A stretch of DNA of 11,087 nucleotides from Mucilaginibacter sp. UBA4741 (GTDB lineage Bacteria > Bacteroidota > Bacteroidia > Sphingobacteriales > Sphingobacteriaceae): positions 1-11,087 of the forward strand of contig DHIR01000207.1 of assembly GCA_002403905.1 (NCBI GenBank), in the 5' to 3' direction. Both the position numbers and the translations under genes were made by a program. The notes beneath the pieces were generated by a model, which was not told where the DNA came from, searched no databases, and saw nothing but the letters and a program-made list of their open reading frames with translations. Below are positions 1 to 6,916 of this stretch, in pieces; positions within the stretch are counted from its first letter, which is position 1, and every line of letters begins with the position of its first letter.

Positions 1-449
1 TGGCAATAGGTGTATTATATGTTGATGATGAGATCAATAACCTGAATAGTTTTAAAGCAGCTTTCAGACGAGATTTTGAAATATTTACAGCAATTTCGGC
101 AAAAGAAGGGCGCAAAATATTAGATAGCCAGGAGATTGGAGTTATTATAACAGACCAACGTATGCCGGGCATGACGGGGATTGAGTTTTTAGAATCAATT
201 TTGTCTGTCTACCCGGATACCATACGGATATTATTGACCGGGTTTTCTGATATAAATGCGGTTATGGACGCTATTAACCGTGGCCAGGTTTATAAATACC
301 TGGTTAAGCCCTGGCAAAATGATGAATTGAAAATGTATATTGAAAACGCGCTTGAAATATACAATCTGAGGAAAGAAAATAAGGAACCTGCAAACAAGCT
401 TCAGAATGCGTATGCCGCGCTTGACGCTATGGGGAAATCGCGTACTTGA
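1..449 (+). CDS. Single-domain response regulator (REC), first base of start codon outside the window
   Basis: A phosphoacceptor receiver protein of a two-component system. The reading frame is open from the first base: TG at bases 1-2 followed by GCA fits a start codon whose first base lies just outside, giving 149 residues. With that numbering the REC signature is complete: acidic pair D9/D10, phosphoacceptor D52 in ITDQRMPGM, switch threonine T80 in LLTGFSD, and K103 in YLVKPW. The KPW form is common in receivers fused to HD-GYP or kinase modules, but no output domain follows; residues 106-149 are a charged, probably helical tail. It may act by protein contact, or be a shortened form of a longer regulator. 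A gap of 88 bases separates it from the surface-protein block, so a regulatory link is only inference. The REC call is firm; the partner is unknown. Confidence 0.9.
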   Translation, partial: AIGVLYVDDEINNLNSFKAAFRRDFEIFTAISAKEGRKILDSQEIGVIITDQRMPGMTGIEFLESILSVYPDTIRILLTGFSDINAVMDAINRGQVYKYLVKPWQNDELKMYIENALEIYNLRKENKEPANKLQNAYAALDAMGKSRT

Positions 450-490
450 TTTATTAACAACCCTTTTGTTAAAAGCAGCGTATATTAGTA

Positions 491-516
491 TACCAATTTG
501 GTAACAGCAGCGTTAC
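491..516. promoter_or_regulatory. Overlapping short palindromes upstream of the first surface-protein gene
   Basis: TACCAA-T-TTGGTA (491-503) is a perfect 13-base palindrome, and its right end overlaps a second inverted repeat, GTAAC (501-505) with GTTAC (512-516). They lie 22-47 bases before the TTG start of the gene at 538, where a promoter or operator would be expected. No good TTTG/TAnnTTTG promoter pair was found here. An operator role is inference; short palindromes also arise by chance. Confidence 0.25.
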
Positions 517-537
517 TGATTAGAAATTAACAATAAC

Positions 538-3500
538 TTGAAGAAAATATTTTGTACGGTAGTAATCCCCCTGTTACTAATGGTAAGCTGTATAAAAGCT
601 TATTCGCAAAGTAATAAAGGGACAGAGTTCTGGACTGCCTTCATGTCGCACAACAACGGCACCACCGGGACATCGGGTGCCAGTATGATTCTATACATAA
701 CATCTGATATATCAACCACCGGTAGTGTTGAAATAGGGGGCACCTTACTGAAAAACTTCACGGTAACGGCAAACGCGGTAACTTTTATAAATATACCATC
801 AAGCGCTTATTTAAATGGTTTTGGTAAATTTACTAACAGCGGTATACATGTAACATCCGCAAAGCCAATTGCGGTTTATGCGCATATTTATGCCAGTAAT
901 GTATCGGGTGCTACGTTAGTGCTGCCCGTTAATGCCATGGGTAAAGATTATATATCACTTAATTATACCCAAATTTCAAATGCCCCGGCTACTAATCCTG
1001 CATTTTCTACATTCAATATTATCGCGACAGAAGATAATACAACTGTATCTATCACTCCATCAGTCGATTTATTAGATGGCACGCCGGCAGGCGTGGCTTA
1101 TACCATAACCTTAAATAAAGGACAGGTTTACCAGGGACTGGCATCAACGGATCTTACGGGTACAAAAATTCAATCTATAAGTACAAACACTGGTACTTGC
1201 AAGAAAATTGCTGTATTTTCTGGCAGCAGCCGTATCGCCATAGGCTGTGGTGTTGGTTCAGGCTCTAGTTCTGATAACTTATTTCAACAAGTATATCCAA
1301 CCTCTACCTGGGGCAAAAACTATATTGCCGCGCCATTAGCTTCAAGACCTTTTGATGTTTACCGGATAGTTTTAAGCACACCAAACACAACAGTAACCCT
1401 AAACGGTACGCAAATCCCGGCGTCACTTTTTGTTAATAACCTATATTTTGAGTTTAATTCTCAAACGCCCAATATTATCTCTGCAGATCAGCCAATACAG
1501 GTGGTACAATATTCGCCAACACAAGGCCAAACACTATCTTGTACGTTTAATAGAAACAACGGCGATGTTGGCGACCCCGAAATGATCTATCTAAGCCCAA
1601 TAGAGCAGGGGTTAAACCACGTTACACTATACTCAACCGGATATTATGCAATAGCGCAGAGTTATGTAAATGTCGTTATTCCCACTACTGCGGTTAACTC
1701 ATTTACCCTTGATGGATTACAATATAAAAGCAGTTTTAAACCAATTGCTAATTCCATCTATTCTTACGCGCAAATTGCGGTAAGCTCAGGACCGCAGGCT
1801 AATAATAATTCATCATCCGTAACATCGGGTACACATACTATTGATGCCGCGTTGCCATTTAACGCTATAGCGTATGGTTTTGGTAATGTCGAGTCGTACG
1901 GCTATGCTGCCGGTACCAATTTGCAGGATTTGAACGAATATGTGGCATTACAAGACCTGGCAGATACTACAGCCATATTAACAACCGGCTGTAGTAATAT
2001 CACTTATAAGTTAGAAGTTACTATACCTTTTCAAACCACCAATATAGCCTGGAAAATTGATGGCACGCCAACACTTGTAGATACTAATCCTATCGTAAAA
2101 TCAATAACAGTAAAAGATAATAAAACGTTATATACCTATCTGTATGCTAACCCTGTTAATTTTGCATCAGGTACGCACATTGCGGTAGCAACCGTATTTA
2201 ACCCGATTGCGGATGTATGCGGCACAAACCAGGATGTAGAAAATGGTTTTACAATTACAGACCCACCCGCAAGCGATTTTAGTGTAGCCGCCAGTACTTG
2301 TTTGAGCGATTCTGTATCGTTTACAGATAAGACTATATTGACTACCGGAAGCACGGTTAAATCATGGCTTTGGGATTTTGGCGATAACACAACATCAACA
2401 CTACAAAATCCAAAACATAAGTACGCGGTAGCTAATAATTATGTTGTGCATTTAACTACTACAGATTATAATGGCTGTACAAATGTTTCGGCTGCAAAAA
2501 CTGTGCATCTTATACCAAACCCGGTAGCAGCATTTACAATATCTACTCCAGATTGCCCGGGGCAAACCATTACGTTTAATAGTTCAGCATCATATGCTGC
2601 CGAAGGGACTATTACTAACTGGGCCTGGGATTTTGGGGACAGTACAAAAACAGCCCTGGATAGCGGCTTGCCGGTTACGCATAGCTATGCCAAGCCCGGC
2701 GCTTATACAGTTACATTAACAGTTACTACAGATGGCGGGTGTGTTAGTGATGTATTTACTAAGGTTTTAACAATTAATCCATTGCCTGTGGCAGATTTTA
2801 CGCTGCCTGATATATGTTTGCATGATCCGTACGCTCAGTTTACCTCAATAAGTACCATTGCAGACAGTACGGAATCAGCGTTTGTTTATTTATGGGATTT
2901 TGGTGATGCTGCTACTGGTAGCCTAAATACATCTACGCAACAAAATCCGCGACATGTTTATCATATTCAAGGAAATTATACAGCTAAACTTACCGTAACA
3001 TCAAAATATGGGTGTGTAAATTCTGTATCCAAATCATTTGCAGTAACCGGCTTTAACCCAATGGCCAGCTTTAGTACCCAAAATGGAAATAATTTATGCA
3101 GTAGTGACAGTGTTACTTTTGTTGATGCATCAACGGTTGATTTTGGTGATGTAAGTAAGCTGGTGTTTTTTTATGATTTTGATAACCATCCTACGGATAG
3201 TGTTATATATGATAGAACTGTAATGCGGAGTGATAAAAAATACACCCATTTTTATGGCGTAAATAATACAACCATAGCGCAAAATTATCATGTAGTGTTG
3301 CATGCCTATTCGGGGCAAACGTGTTGGAGCCCATATCAACAAACAATTACAATAAACCCAAGTCCGGTAGTTTCATTATTGTTAAATGACACTACACTCT
3401 CTAAAAACCCGGTAATATTATGCCAGGGGGACTCTCCTGTACGTTTCTCCGGTAAATCTAATTTGCCTGGTAAAGATAAATTTACAGGAACCGGTATAAC

Positions 3501-4128
3501 TTCGGATGGCTTATTTGACCCTACTACCGCCAGCCCCGGCACTTTTACTATTAATTACTTATTTACAGCCAATAATTCGGGATGTACTTACGCAGCCAGT
3601 TTCCAAATTGTTGTTAACCCAAGGCCTACCGTATCTTTACCTACAGAATATACTGTGCTGGAAGGCGGGCAGGTTGCATTAAGCGCCATCGCAAAAATAA
3701 ATAGTGGTGGGCTTGCTTATAAATGGACCCCGTCTACAGGTTTAGACCATGATGATATTAAAAACCCGGTTGCCAGCGTAACAACCGATACAAAATATAC
3801 TTTAACCGTTACCCCAGATAACGCTTGTGCCACTATTGTACAAACTATGGTAAAAGTTTTAAAAATACCCGTTGTACCTAACACATTTACACCTAATGGC
3901 GATGGTATAAATGATACCTGGGAAATTAAATATTTAAGTTCGTACCCTAATGTTATGGTAGAGATATTTAACAGGTATGGTAGTAAAGTGTTTCGCTCTA
4001 ACGGTTACACAACGCCCTGGGATGGGCGATTTAATGGTGGTGATTTGCCTGTGGGTACATATTATTACATTATAAGCCCAAATAGCGGGCGTAAACCAAT
4101 TACGGGCTACTTAACAATTATAAGGTAG
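538..4128 (+). CDS. T9SS type B secreted surface protein: IgGFc-binding-like N-terminus, PKD repeats
   Basis: A 1196-residue protein probably exported by Sec and then across the outer membrane by T9SS. Residues 1-24 are a signal peptide (MKKIF..., hydrophobic core, AYSQ before the mature start); C18 follows MVS, a poor lipobox. Residues about 26-455 resemble the IgGFc-binding-like N-terminal domain of Bacteroidota surface proteins (KGTEFWTAFMSHN near the start). Three clear PKD domains follow, each with a WDFGD core: about 578-658 (W612), 662-748 (W697) and 751-837 (W786). Less typical PKD/Ig-like segments span about 840-1108, one with YDFDN near 879. Residues 1113-1196 are the type B sorting domain (gliding motility-associated C-terminal family; NTFTPNGDGINDTW, WDGRFNGG, PVGTYYYII, final TIIR). 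The start is TTG: it gives a normal signal peptide, and the next in-frame ATG (M15) would cut it. Likely role is adhesion or substrate binding; the ligand is unknown. Confidence 0.88.
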   Translation: MKKIFCTVVIPLLLMVSCIKAYSQSNKGTEFWTAFMSHNNGTTGTSGASMILYITSDISTTGSVEIGGTLLKNFTVTANAVTFINIPSSAYLNGFGKFTNSGIHVTSAKPIAVYAHIYASNVSGATLVLPVNAMGKDYISLNYTQISNAPATNPAFSTFNIIATEDNTTVSITPSVDLLDGTPAGVAYTITLNKGQVYQGLASTDLTGTKIQSISTNTGTCKKIAVFSGSSRIAIGCGVGSGSSSDNLFQQVYPTSTWGKNYIAAPLASRPFDVYRIVLSTPNTTVTLNGTQIPASLFVNNLYFEFNSQTPNIISADQPIQVVQYSPTQGQTLSCTFNRNNGDVGDPEMIYLSPIEQGLNHVTLYSTGYYAIAQSYVNVVIPTTAVNSFTLDGLQYKSSFKPIANSIYSYAQIAVSSGPQANNNSSSVTSGTHTIDAALPFNAIAYGFGNVESYGYAAGTNLQDLNEYVALQDLADTTAILTTGCSNITYKLEVTIPFQTTNIAWKIDGTPTLVDTNPIVKSITVKDNKTLYTYLYANPVNFASGTHIAVATVFNPIADVCGTNQDVENGFTITDPPASDFSVAASTCLSDSVSFTDKTILTTGSTVKSWLWDFGDNTTSTLQNPKHKYAVANNYVVHLTTTDYNGCTNVSAAKTVHLIPNPVAAFTISTPDCPGQTITFNSSASYAAEGTITNWAWDFGDSTKTALDSGLPVTHSYAKPGAYTVTLTVTTDGGCVSDVFTKVLTINPLPVADFTLPDICLHDPYAQFTSISTIADSTESAFVYLWDFGDAATGSLNTSTQQNPRHVYHIQGNYTAKLTVTSKYGCVNSVSKSFAVTGFNPMASFSTQNGNNLCSSDSVTFVDASTVDFGDVSKLVFFYDFDNHPTDSVIYDRTVMRSDKKYTHFYGVNNTTIAQNYHVVLHAYSGQTCWSPYQQTITINPSPVVSLLLNDTTLSKNPVILCQGDSPVRFSGKSNLPGKDKFTGTGITSDGLFDPTTASPGTFTINYLFTANNSGCTYAASFQIVVNPRPTVSLPTEYTVLEGGQVALSAIAKINSGGLAYKWTPSTGLDHDDIKNPVASVTTDTKYTLTVTPDNACATIVQTMVKVLKIPVVPNTFTPNGDGINDTWEIKYLSSYPNVMVEIFNRYGSKVFRSNGYTTPWDGRFNGGDLPVGTYYYIISPNSGRKPITGYLTIIR
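3886..4125 (+). repeat. Type B sorting-domain coding segment, copy 1 of a diverged direct repeat
   Basis: This stretch encodes the last 80 or so residues of the protein starting at 538 and is a diverged paralogue of 6494-6736. The longest identical run I found is 23 bases (3901-3923 and 6512-6534), covering the DGINDTW coding. The two copies lie in the same orientation about 2.6 kb apart, so recombination between them could fuse the two proteins or delete the second. The similarity is expected for a shared export signal. Confidence 0.7.
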
Positions 4129-4190
4129 TGTTGTAATACCTGTTTTATAAATATTTGCTTTTTATTTAGTTAATAGTCAGCCGAATTACC

Positions 4191-4198
4191 TAATTTAG
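4191..4198 (+). promoter_or_regulatory. Possible -7 element before the propeller gene
   Basis: TAATTTAG differs from the Bacteroidota -7 consensus TAnnTTTG at one base and lies 18 bases before the TTG start at 4216. The nearest -33-like tetramer is TTAG at 4166-4169, with a spacing of 21 instead of 19. The gap to the preceding gene (4129-4215) has no strong terminator, so co-transcription from upstream is equally possible. Confidence 0.25.
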
Positions 4199-4215
4199 AT
4201 TAACCATTTATTACC

Positions 4216-6066
4216 TTGAATCTATCAGCTATACACGGCAGAGCAAAATATGTAATAAGCCATTTGCTTTTTACAGCTGGTTTATTGTGCCTTCTTTTTT
4301 CGAGTGTTAAGGTAAAAGCGCAAAGTGATATAACAGTAAAAAATGGCGATGTTGTAAATGTTGCACCTTTCCCTACTACAAGTTGTATATATCAATGGGT
4401 AAACAACAATCCGGCAATTGGCTTGGCTGCAAACGGCTCTGGCAATATCCCCAGTTTTACAGCTGTTAATAACGGTTATCAACCTATTAAGGCCACTATA
4501 ACAGGTACGCCAGCGCCTGCCCCGCCGTTTATTTATCAGTATGGGGGGGCTAACCATGTTAATGTTTTAGACCCAACAACCTTCCAGCAGGTAGCTACTA
4601 TACCCATACCTAATGGCTATTTTAAAGGCACCGGCCTTAATGGAGACTTATATTTTATTAATCTACATGAAGCAGGCCCAATCCCAAAAACATTGTATAT
4701 AGCCAATACTGTTGATAATACTGTAATAGGCACTGTTACTATACCGGCAGGGATTGGCGCTATCACATCAAGTCCTGATGGAAAGAAAATTTATATTGCA
4801 GCAAGCACGCAGGGGCCAAACAGTCCGGGGGCGGTAATTACAGTAGTCAATGCTATAACAAGGGTGGTAGAAGGTACTATAACCTTAAATTCGGGTTATT
4901 CAAGTTTACCTATAATAAGCGCCGACAGTAAAAAGATATACATGTTAAACCAAACTGGAAATTATATTTCGGTAATCGATGCAACCTCAAATACCATCAC
5001 ATCTACCATAAATGTCCAAACACCTAAGCAGATGATATTTACTGCTGACGGTAGCAGGGCCTATATAACCAGCGCATCGTCTGATGTACTGTCTATATTA
5101 AATACATCAACAGGGACAATATCAACGGTTTCGTTAGGCGTAATTCCTTCCCAGATCCTTTTGGGGTACGGCGAGAAAAACTTATATGCAACATCCACTA
5201 GTGTGACTGATGATAGAATAACAATACTAGATACTCAAACATTGCATGTATCAACAGTTGCAGCTGGGTTTGTGGGTACAATGTATATAAACCCGGCCAG
5301 GGATATTGTTTATGTATTTGGCGGATCATCTCAAATAGCGGTAATAGATGGAACTGCTGATAAATTAATAACCACTATTACTACCTATCACCTTTCTGCT
5401 AATGACGGCTATCATAGCACTGGCACAGGTTTCGCCGTTAGCGCTAGTGGCGATCAAATTTATGTTACTCACACTACTCAAAACTATTACTTTAACTATG
5501 ATAATAAATATATGTCGGTTATAAATACCGGCAACAATTTAGTAGTAGATTCAATCCCCAATGGTACTCTTCCGCCGCAACCCAAAACTAGCATGTGTAG
5601 CGGCGCTACTATAACATTTACCATAACTGTAAACCCACCACCCCCCGCAATTTTTCCTACAGGTGCTTTATCAGCAAAAAATACCATCTATGGTACGCCT
5701 TCAACTTCAACCGGTTTTAGTGTATCGGGTACCTATATATCGTCAGGCATATTGGTAACGCCACCCGATGGTTTTGAGGTGAGTACAGATGATATAACTT
5801 TTAGTAACACAGTTACGGTGGGCACAGATGGAACTGTGCCGGTCACGCAGGTATATGTGCGGTTAAAGGCATCTGCAAGTGTGGGCGGTCATTCAGGTGA
5901 TATTGTTTTAACCAGTGGGGTTACTACTGCAACAATTGCTACAGTTTTAAGTGAAGTAACACCAGTGCCGTTAACTATAACTGCCGGTATTATAACCAAA
6001 GCCTATGGCTCTGACAACAGGGCCGGGTTCAACAATTTTCACATCGATAGGATTGAAAAACAATGA
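4216..6066 (+). CDS. 5' part of the split gene: signal peptide, YVTN beta-propeller, Ig-like repeats
   Basis: A 616-residue frame. Residues 1-35 are a signal peptide (hydrophobic VISHLLFTAGLLCLLFSSV, cleavage probably after KAQ). The TTG start is chosen because no in-frame ATG lies close enough to keep this leader. Residues 37-98 look like the first half of an Ig-like repeat (YQWVNNNPAIGL, GNIPSFTAVNN, KATITGTP). Residues about 103-450 are YVTN-type propeller repeats, with recurring hydrophobic strand, VID/ILD turn, TITSTI and SPDGKKIYI or TADGSRAYI elements. Residues 458-474 (CSGATITFTITVNPPP) look like the rest of the interrupted Ig-like repeat. Residues 478-580 form another Ig-like repeat (GFEVSTDD, VYVRL, GDIVLTSG). 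Residues 585-599 open an MBG-type repeat and the last 17 are out-of-frame. Propellers of this type usually bind proteins or glycans; the ligand is unknown. If translated alone it lacks the T9SS signal and would probably stay periplasmic. Confidence 0.75.
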   Translation: MNLSAIHGRAKYVISHLLFTAGLLCLLFSSVKVKAQSDITVKNGDVVNVAPFPTTSCIYQWVNNNPAIGLAANGSGNIPSFTAVNNGYQPIKATITGTPAPAPPFIYQYGGANHVNVLDPTTFQQVATIPIPNGYFKGTGLNGDLYFINLHEAGPIPKTLYIANTVDNTVIGTVTIPAGIGAITSSPDGKKIYIAASTQGPNSPGAVITVVNAITRVVEGTITLNSGYSSLPIISADSKKIYMLNQTGNYISVIDATSNTITSTINVQTPKQMIFTADGSRAYITSASSDVLSILNTSTGTISTVSLGVIPSQILLGYGEKNLYATSTSVTDDRITILDTQTLHVSTVAAGFVGTMYINPARDIVYVFGGSSQIAVIDGTADKLITTITTYHLSANDGYHSTGTGFAVSASGDQIYVTHTTQNYYFNYDNKYMSVINTGNNLVVDSIPNGTLPPQPKTSMCSGATITFTITVNPPPPAIFPTGALSAKNTIYGTPSTSTGFSVSGTYISSGILVTPPDGFEVSTDDITFSNTVTVGTDGTVPVTQVYVRLKASASVGGHSGDIVLTSGVTTATIATVLSEVTPVPLTITAGIITKAYGSDNRAGFNNFHIDRIEKQ

Positions 6067-6739
6067 AACCATTGGCAGTGTGACAGCAGCCTATGGCAAC
6101 GGATCAGCCGCGGCAGCCACTTTAGGTACTTATCCCGGTTCGGTCACACTATCAGCAGCCACAGGCGGCACATTTACAGCAAGTAATTATACCATTACGT
6201 ATATAACAGGCGATATAGAAGTAACAAAAGCGCCATTAACCATAACTGCCGAGAATAAGATAAGATACTTTGGCGATGCTAATCCCCCCTTTACTGTAAA
6301 ATACAGTGGGTTTGTAAATAATGAAGATGCTTCAGAATTAACCACACTGCCTGTAGTGACAACTACTGCGGTTAAATCATCATTAGTTGGGCAATACCCA
6401 ATTACAGTAAGCGGTGCAGCAGCCGCTAATTATAATATGATATATATGCCCGGCATACTTACCATTGAAGAGCAAAAAGTTATTATTGCCAATGCTTTTA
6501 CACCCAATGGAGATGGTATAAATGATACCTGGGATATCCAAAATATAGGCCAGTATCCTAACTGTATTGTGGAAATATTTAGCCGGTATGGCGATAAAGT
6601 GTTTTACTCTTCTGGTTACAATACTGCCTGGAACGGAAAACACAACGGTGCAAATTTACCGGTAGGTACTTATTATTATATTATCAAACTTAACAGTAGT
6701 ATTAAACCGGTTACAGGCAGTTTGTCTATTATACGATAA
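6005..6739 (+). CDS. 3' part of the split gene: MBG-type repeats and T9SS type B sorting domain
   Basis: A 244-residue frame; the ATG at 6005 is probably not a real start, since it overlaps the upstream frame by 62 bases and has no signal peptide. Counted from it, residues 2-74 complete the MBG/YDG-type repeat begun upstream (ALTTGPGST, ETIGSVT, GGTFTASNYTITYITGDI). Residues 76-155 are a second MBG-type repeat (PLTITAENKIRYFGDANPPF, SGFVNNED, YPITVSGAAAANY). Residues 159-244 are the type B sorting domain (NAFTPNGDGINDTWDI, VEIFSRYGDKVF, PVGTYYYII, final SIIR), closely similar to the end of the protein starting at 538. Without the upstream leader this piece could not reach the periplasm, which supports treating both pieces as one broken gene. 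Confidence 0.7.
   Translation: MALTTGPGSTIFTSIGLKNNETIGSVTAAYGNGSAAAATLGTYPGSVTLSAATGGTFTASNYTITYITGDIEVTKAPLTITAENKIRYFGDANPPFTVKYSGFVNNEDASELTTLPVVTTTAVKSSLVGQYPITVSGAAAANYNMIYMPGILTIEEQKVIIANAFTPNGDGINDTWDIQNIGQYPNCIVEIFSRYGDKVFYSSGYNTAWNGKHNGANLPVGTYYYIIKLNSSIKPVTGSLSIIR
6494..6736 (+). repeat. Type B sorting-domain coding segment, copy 2 of a diverged direct repeat
   Basis: Partner of 3886-4125; it shares a 23-base identical run at 6512-6534 and the same order of protein motifs. Conservation of this end, despite the break upstream, suggests the frameshift is recent or an error. Confidence 0.7.
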
Positions 6740-6916
6740 GTAAGACGGTACAAAACGTTAAATAAATGCAATAGAGAATAAATATTATGGCTAACTATAT
6801 ATCAGATAATTTAGAAAAGCTATATTCGTTAAATCAAATACCTGGTTTAACATAATAATTAAGTTATAAACCTGTTTTATCTATCTTATCACAAGCATAG
6901 TTACAACCAATAAAAT
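6740..6916. other. Gap before the PorP/SprF gene, no gene seen
   Basis: An AT-rich spacer of 177 bases. I see no convincing terminator after the split gene and no full promoter pair. TAATTTAG (6807-6814) and TATATTCG (6821-6828) are each one base off the -7 consensus but lack a well-placed TTTG. A 10-base string, CCTGTTTTAT, occurs at 6871-6880 and in the preceding intergenic gap at 4139-4148; this may be chance. A 22-codon frame at 6787-6855 is not supported as a gene. Confidence 0.4.

Larger units (their letters stand above)
4216..6739 (+). pseudogene. Frameshifted T9SS type B protein: YVTN beta-propeller, Ig/MBG-like repeats
   Basis: Two overlapping frames (4216-6066 and the one ending at 6739) read as one protein of about 840 residues interrupted near base 6010. 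The first frame stops inside an MBG/YDG-type repeat right after TKAYGS, and the second continues the same repeat with ALTTGPGST. Family members commonly have these joined. Restoring a second copy of CTCTG at 6009-6013 recreates G-S-A-L-T-T exactly, so loss of one copy of a 5-base tandem repeat is the simplest cause. The whole product would be: signal peptide, Ig-like segment holding a beta-propeller, a further Ig-like repeat, two MBG-type repeats, and a T9SS type B sorting domain. As read, the front half is made without its export tail. A sequencing or assembly error cannot be excluded; codon use and the tail look otherwise intact. Confidence 0.75.

Noticed and set aside
454..472. TTAACAA-CCCTT-TTGTTAA hairpin after the response regulator, considered as a terminator
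   Set aside because: The stem is all A/T except one G/C pair and is followed by AAAAG, not a T-run; too weak to call.
2059..2075. TGGCACG...CTTG considered as a sigma-54 -24/-12 promoter because rpoN is in the window
   Set aside because: The spacing between the GG and the second element is wrong, the GC is missing and it lies inside a coding region.
2136..2390. Open frames on the opposite strand of the large surface-protein genes (also 3130-3342, 3336-3542, 4282-4557, 5496-5687, 6383-6643)
   Set aside because: They overlap firmly identified genes in antisense, have no recognisable domains and are explained by repetitive Thr/Asn/Ser-rich coding on the plus strand.
6001..6020. Programmed ribosomal frameshifting at the propeller-gene break
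   Set aside because: No slippery heptamer, no Shine-Dalgarno-like stimulator and no obvious downstream structure; the 5-base tandem-repeat loss fits better.
6787..6855. 22-codon frame (MANYISDNLEKLYSLNQIPG...) before the PorP/SprF-type gene
   Set aside because: Too short to judge, no recognisable family and no promoter or start signal; frames of this size are frequent by chance.
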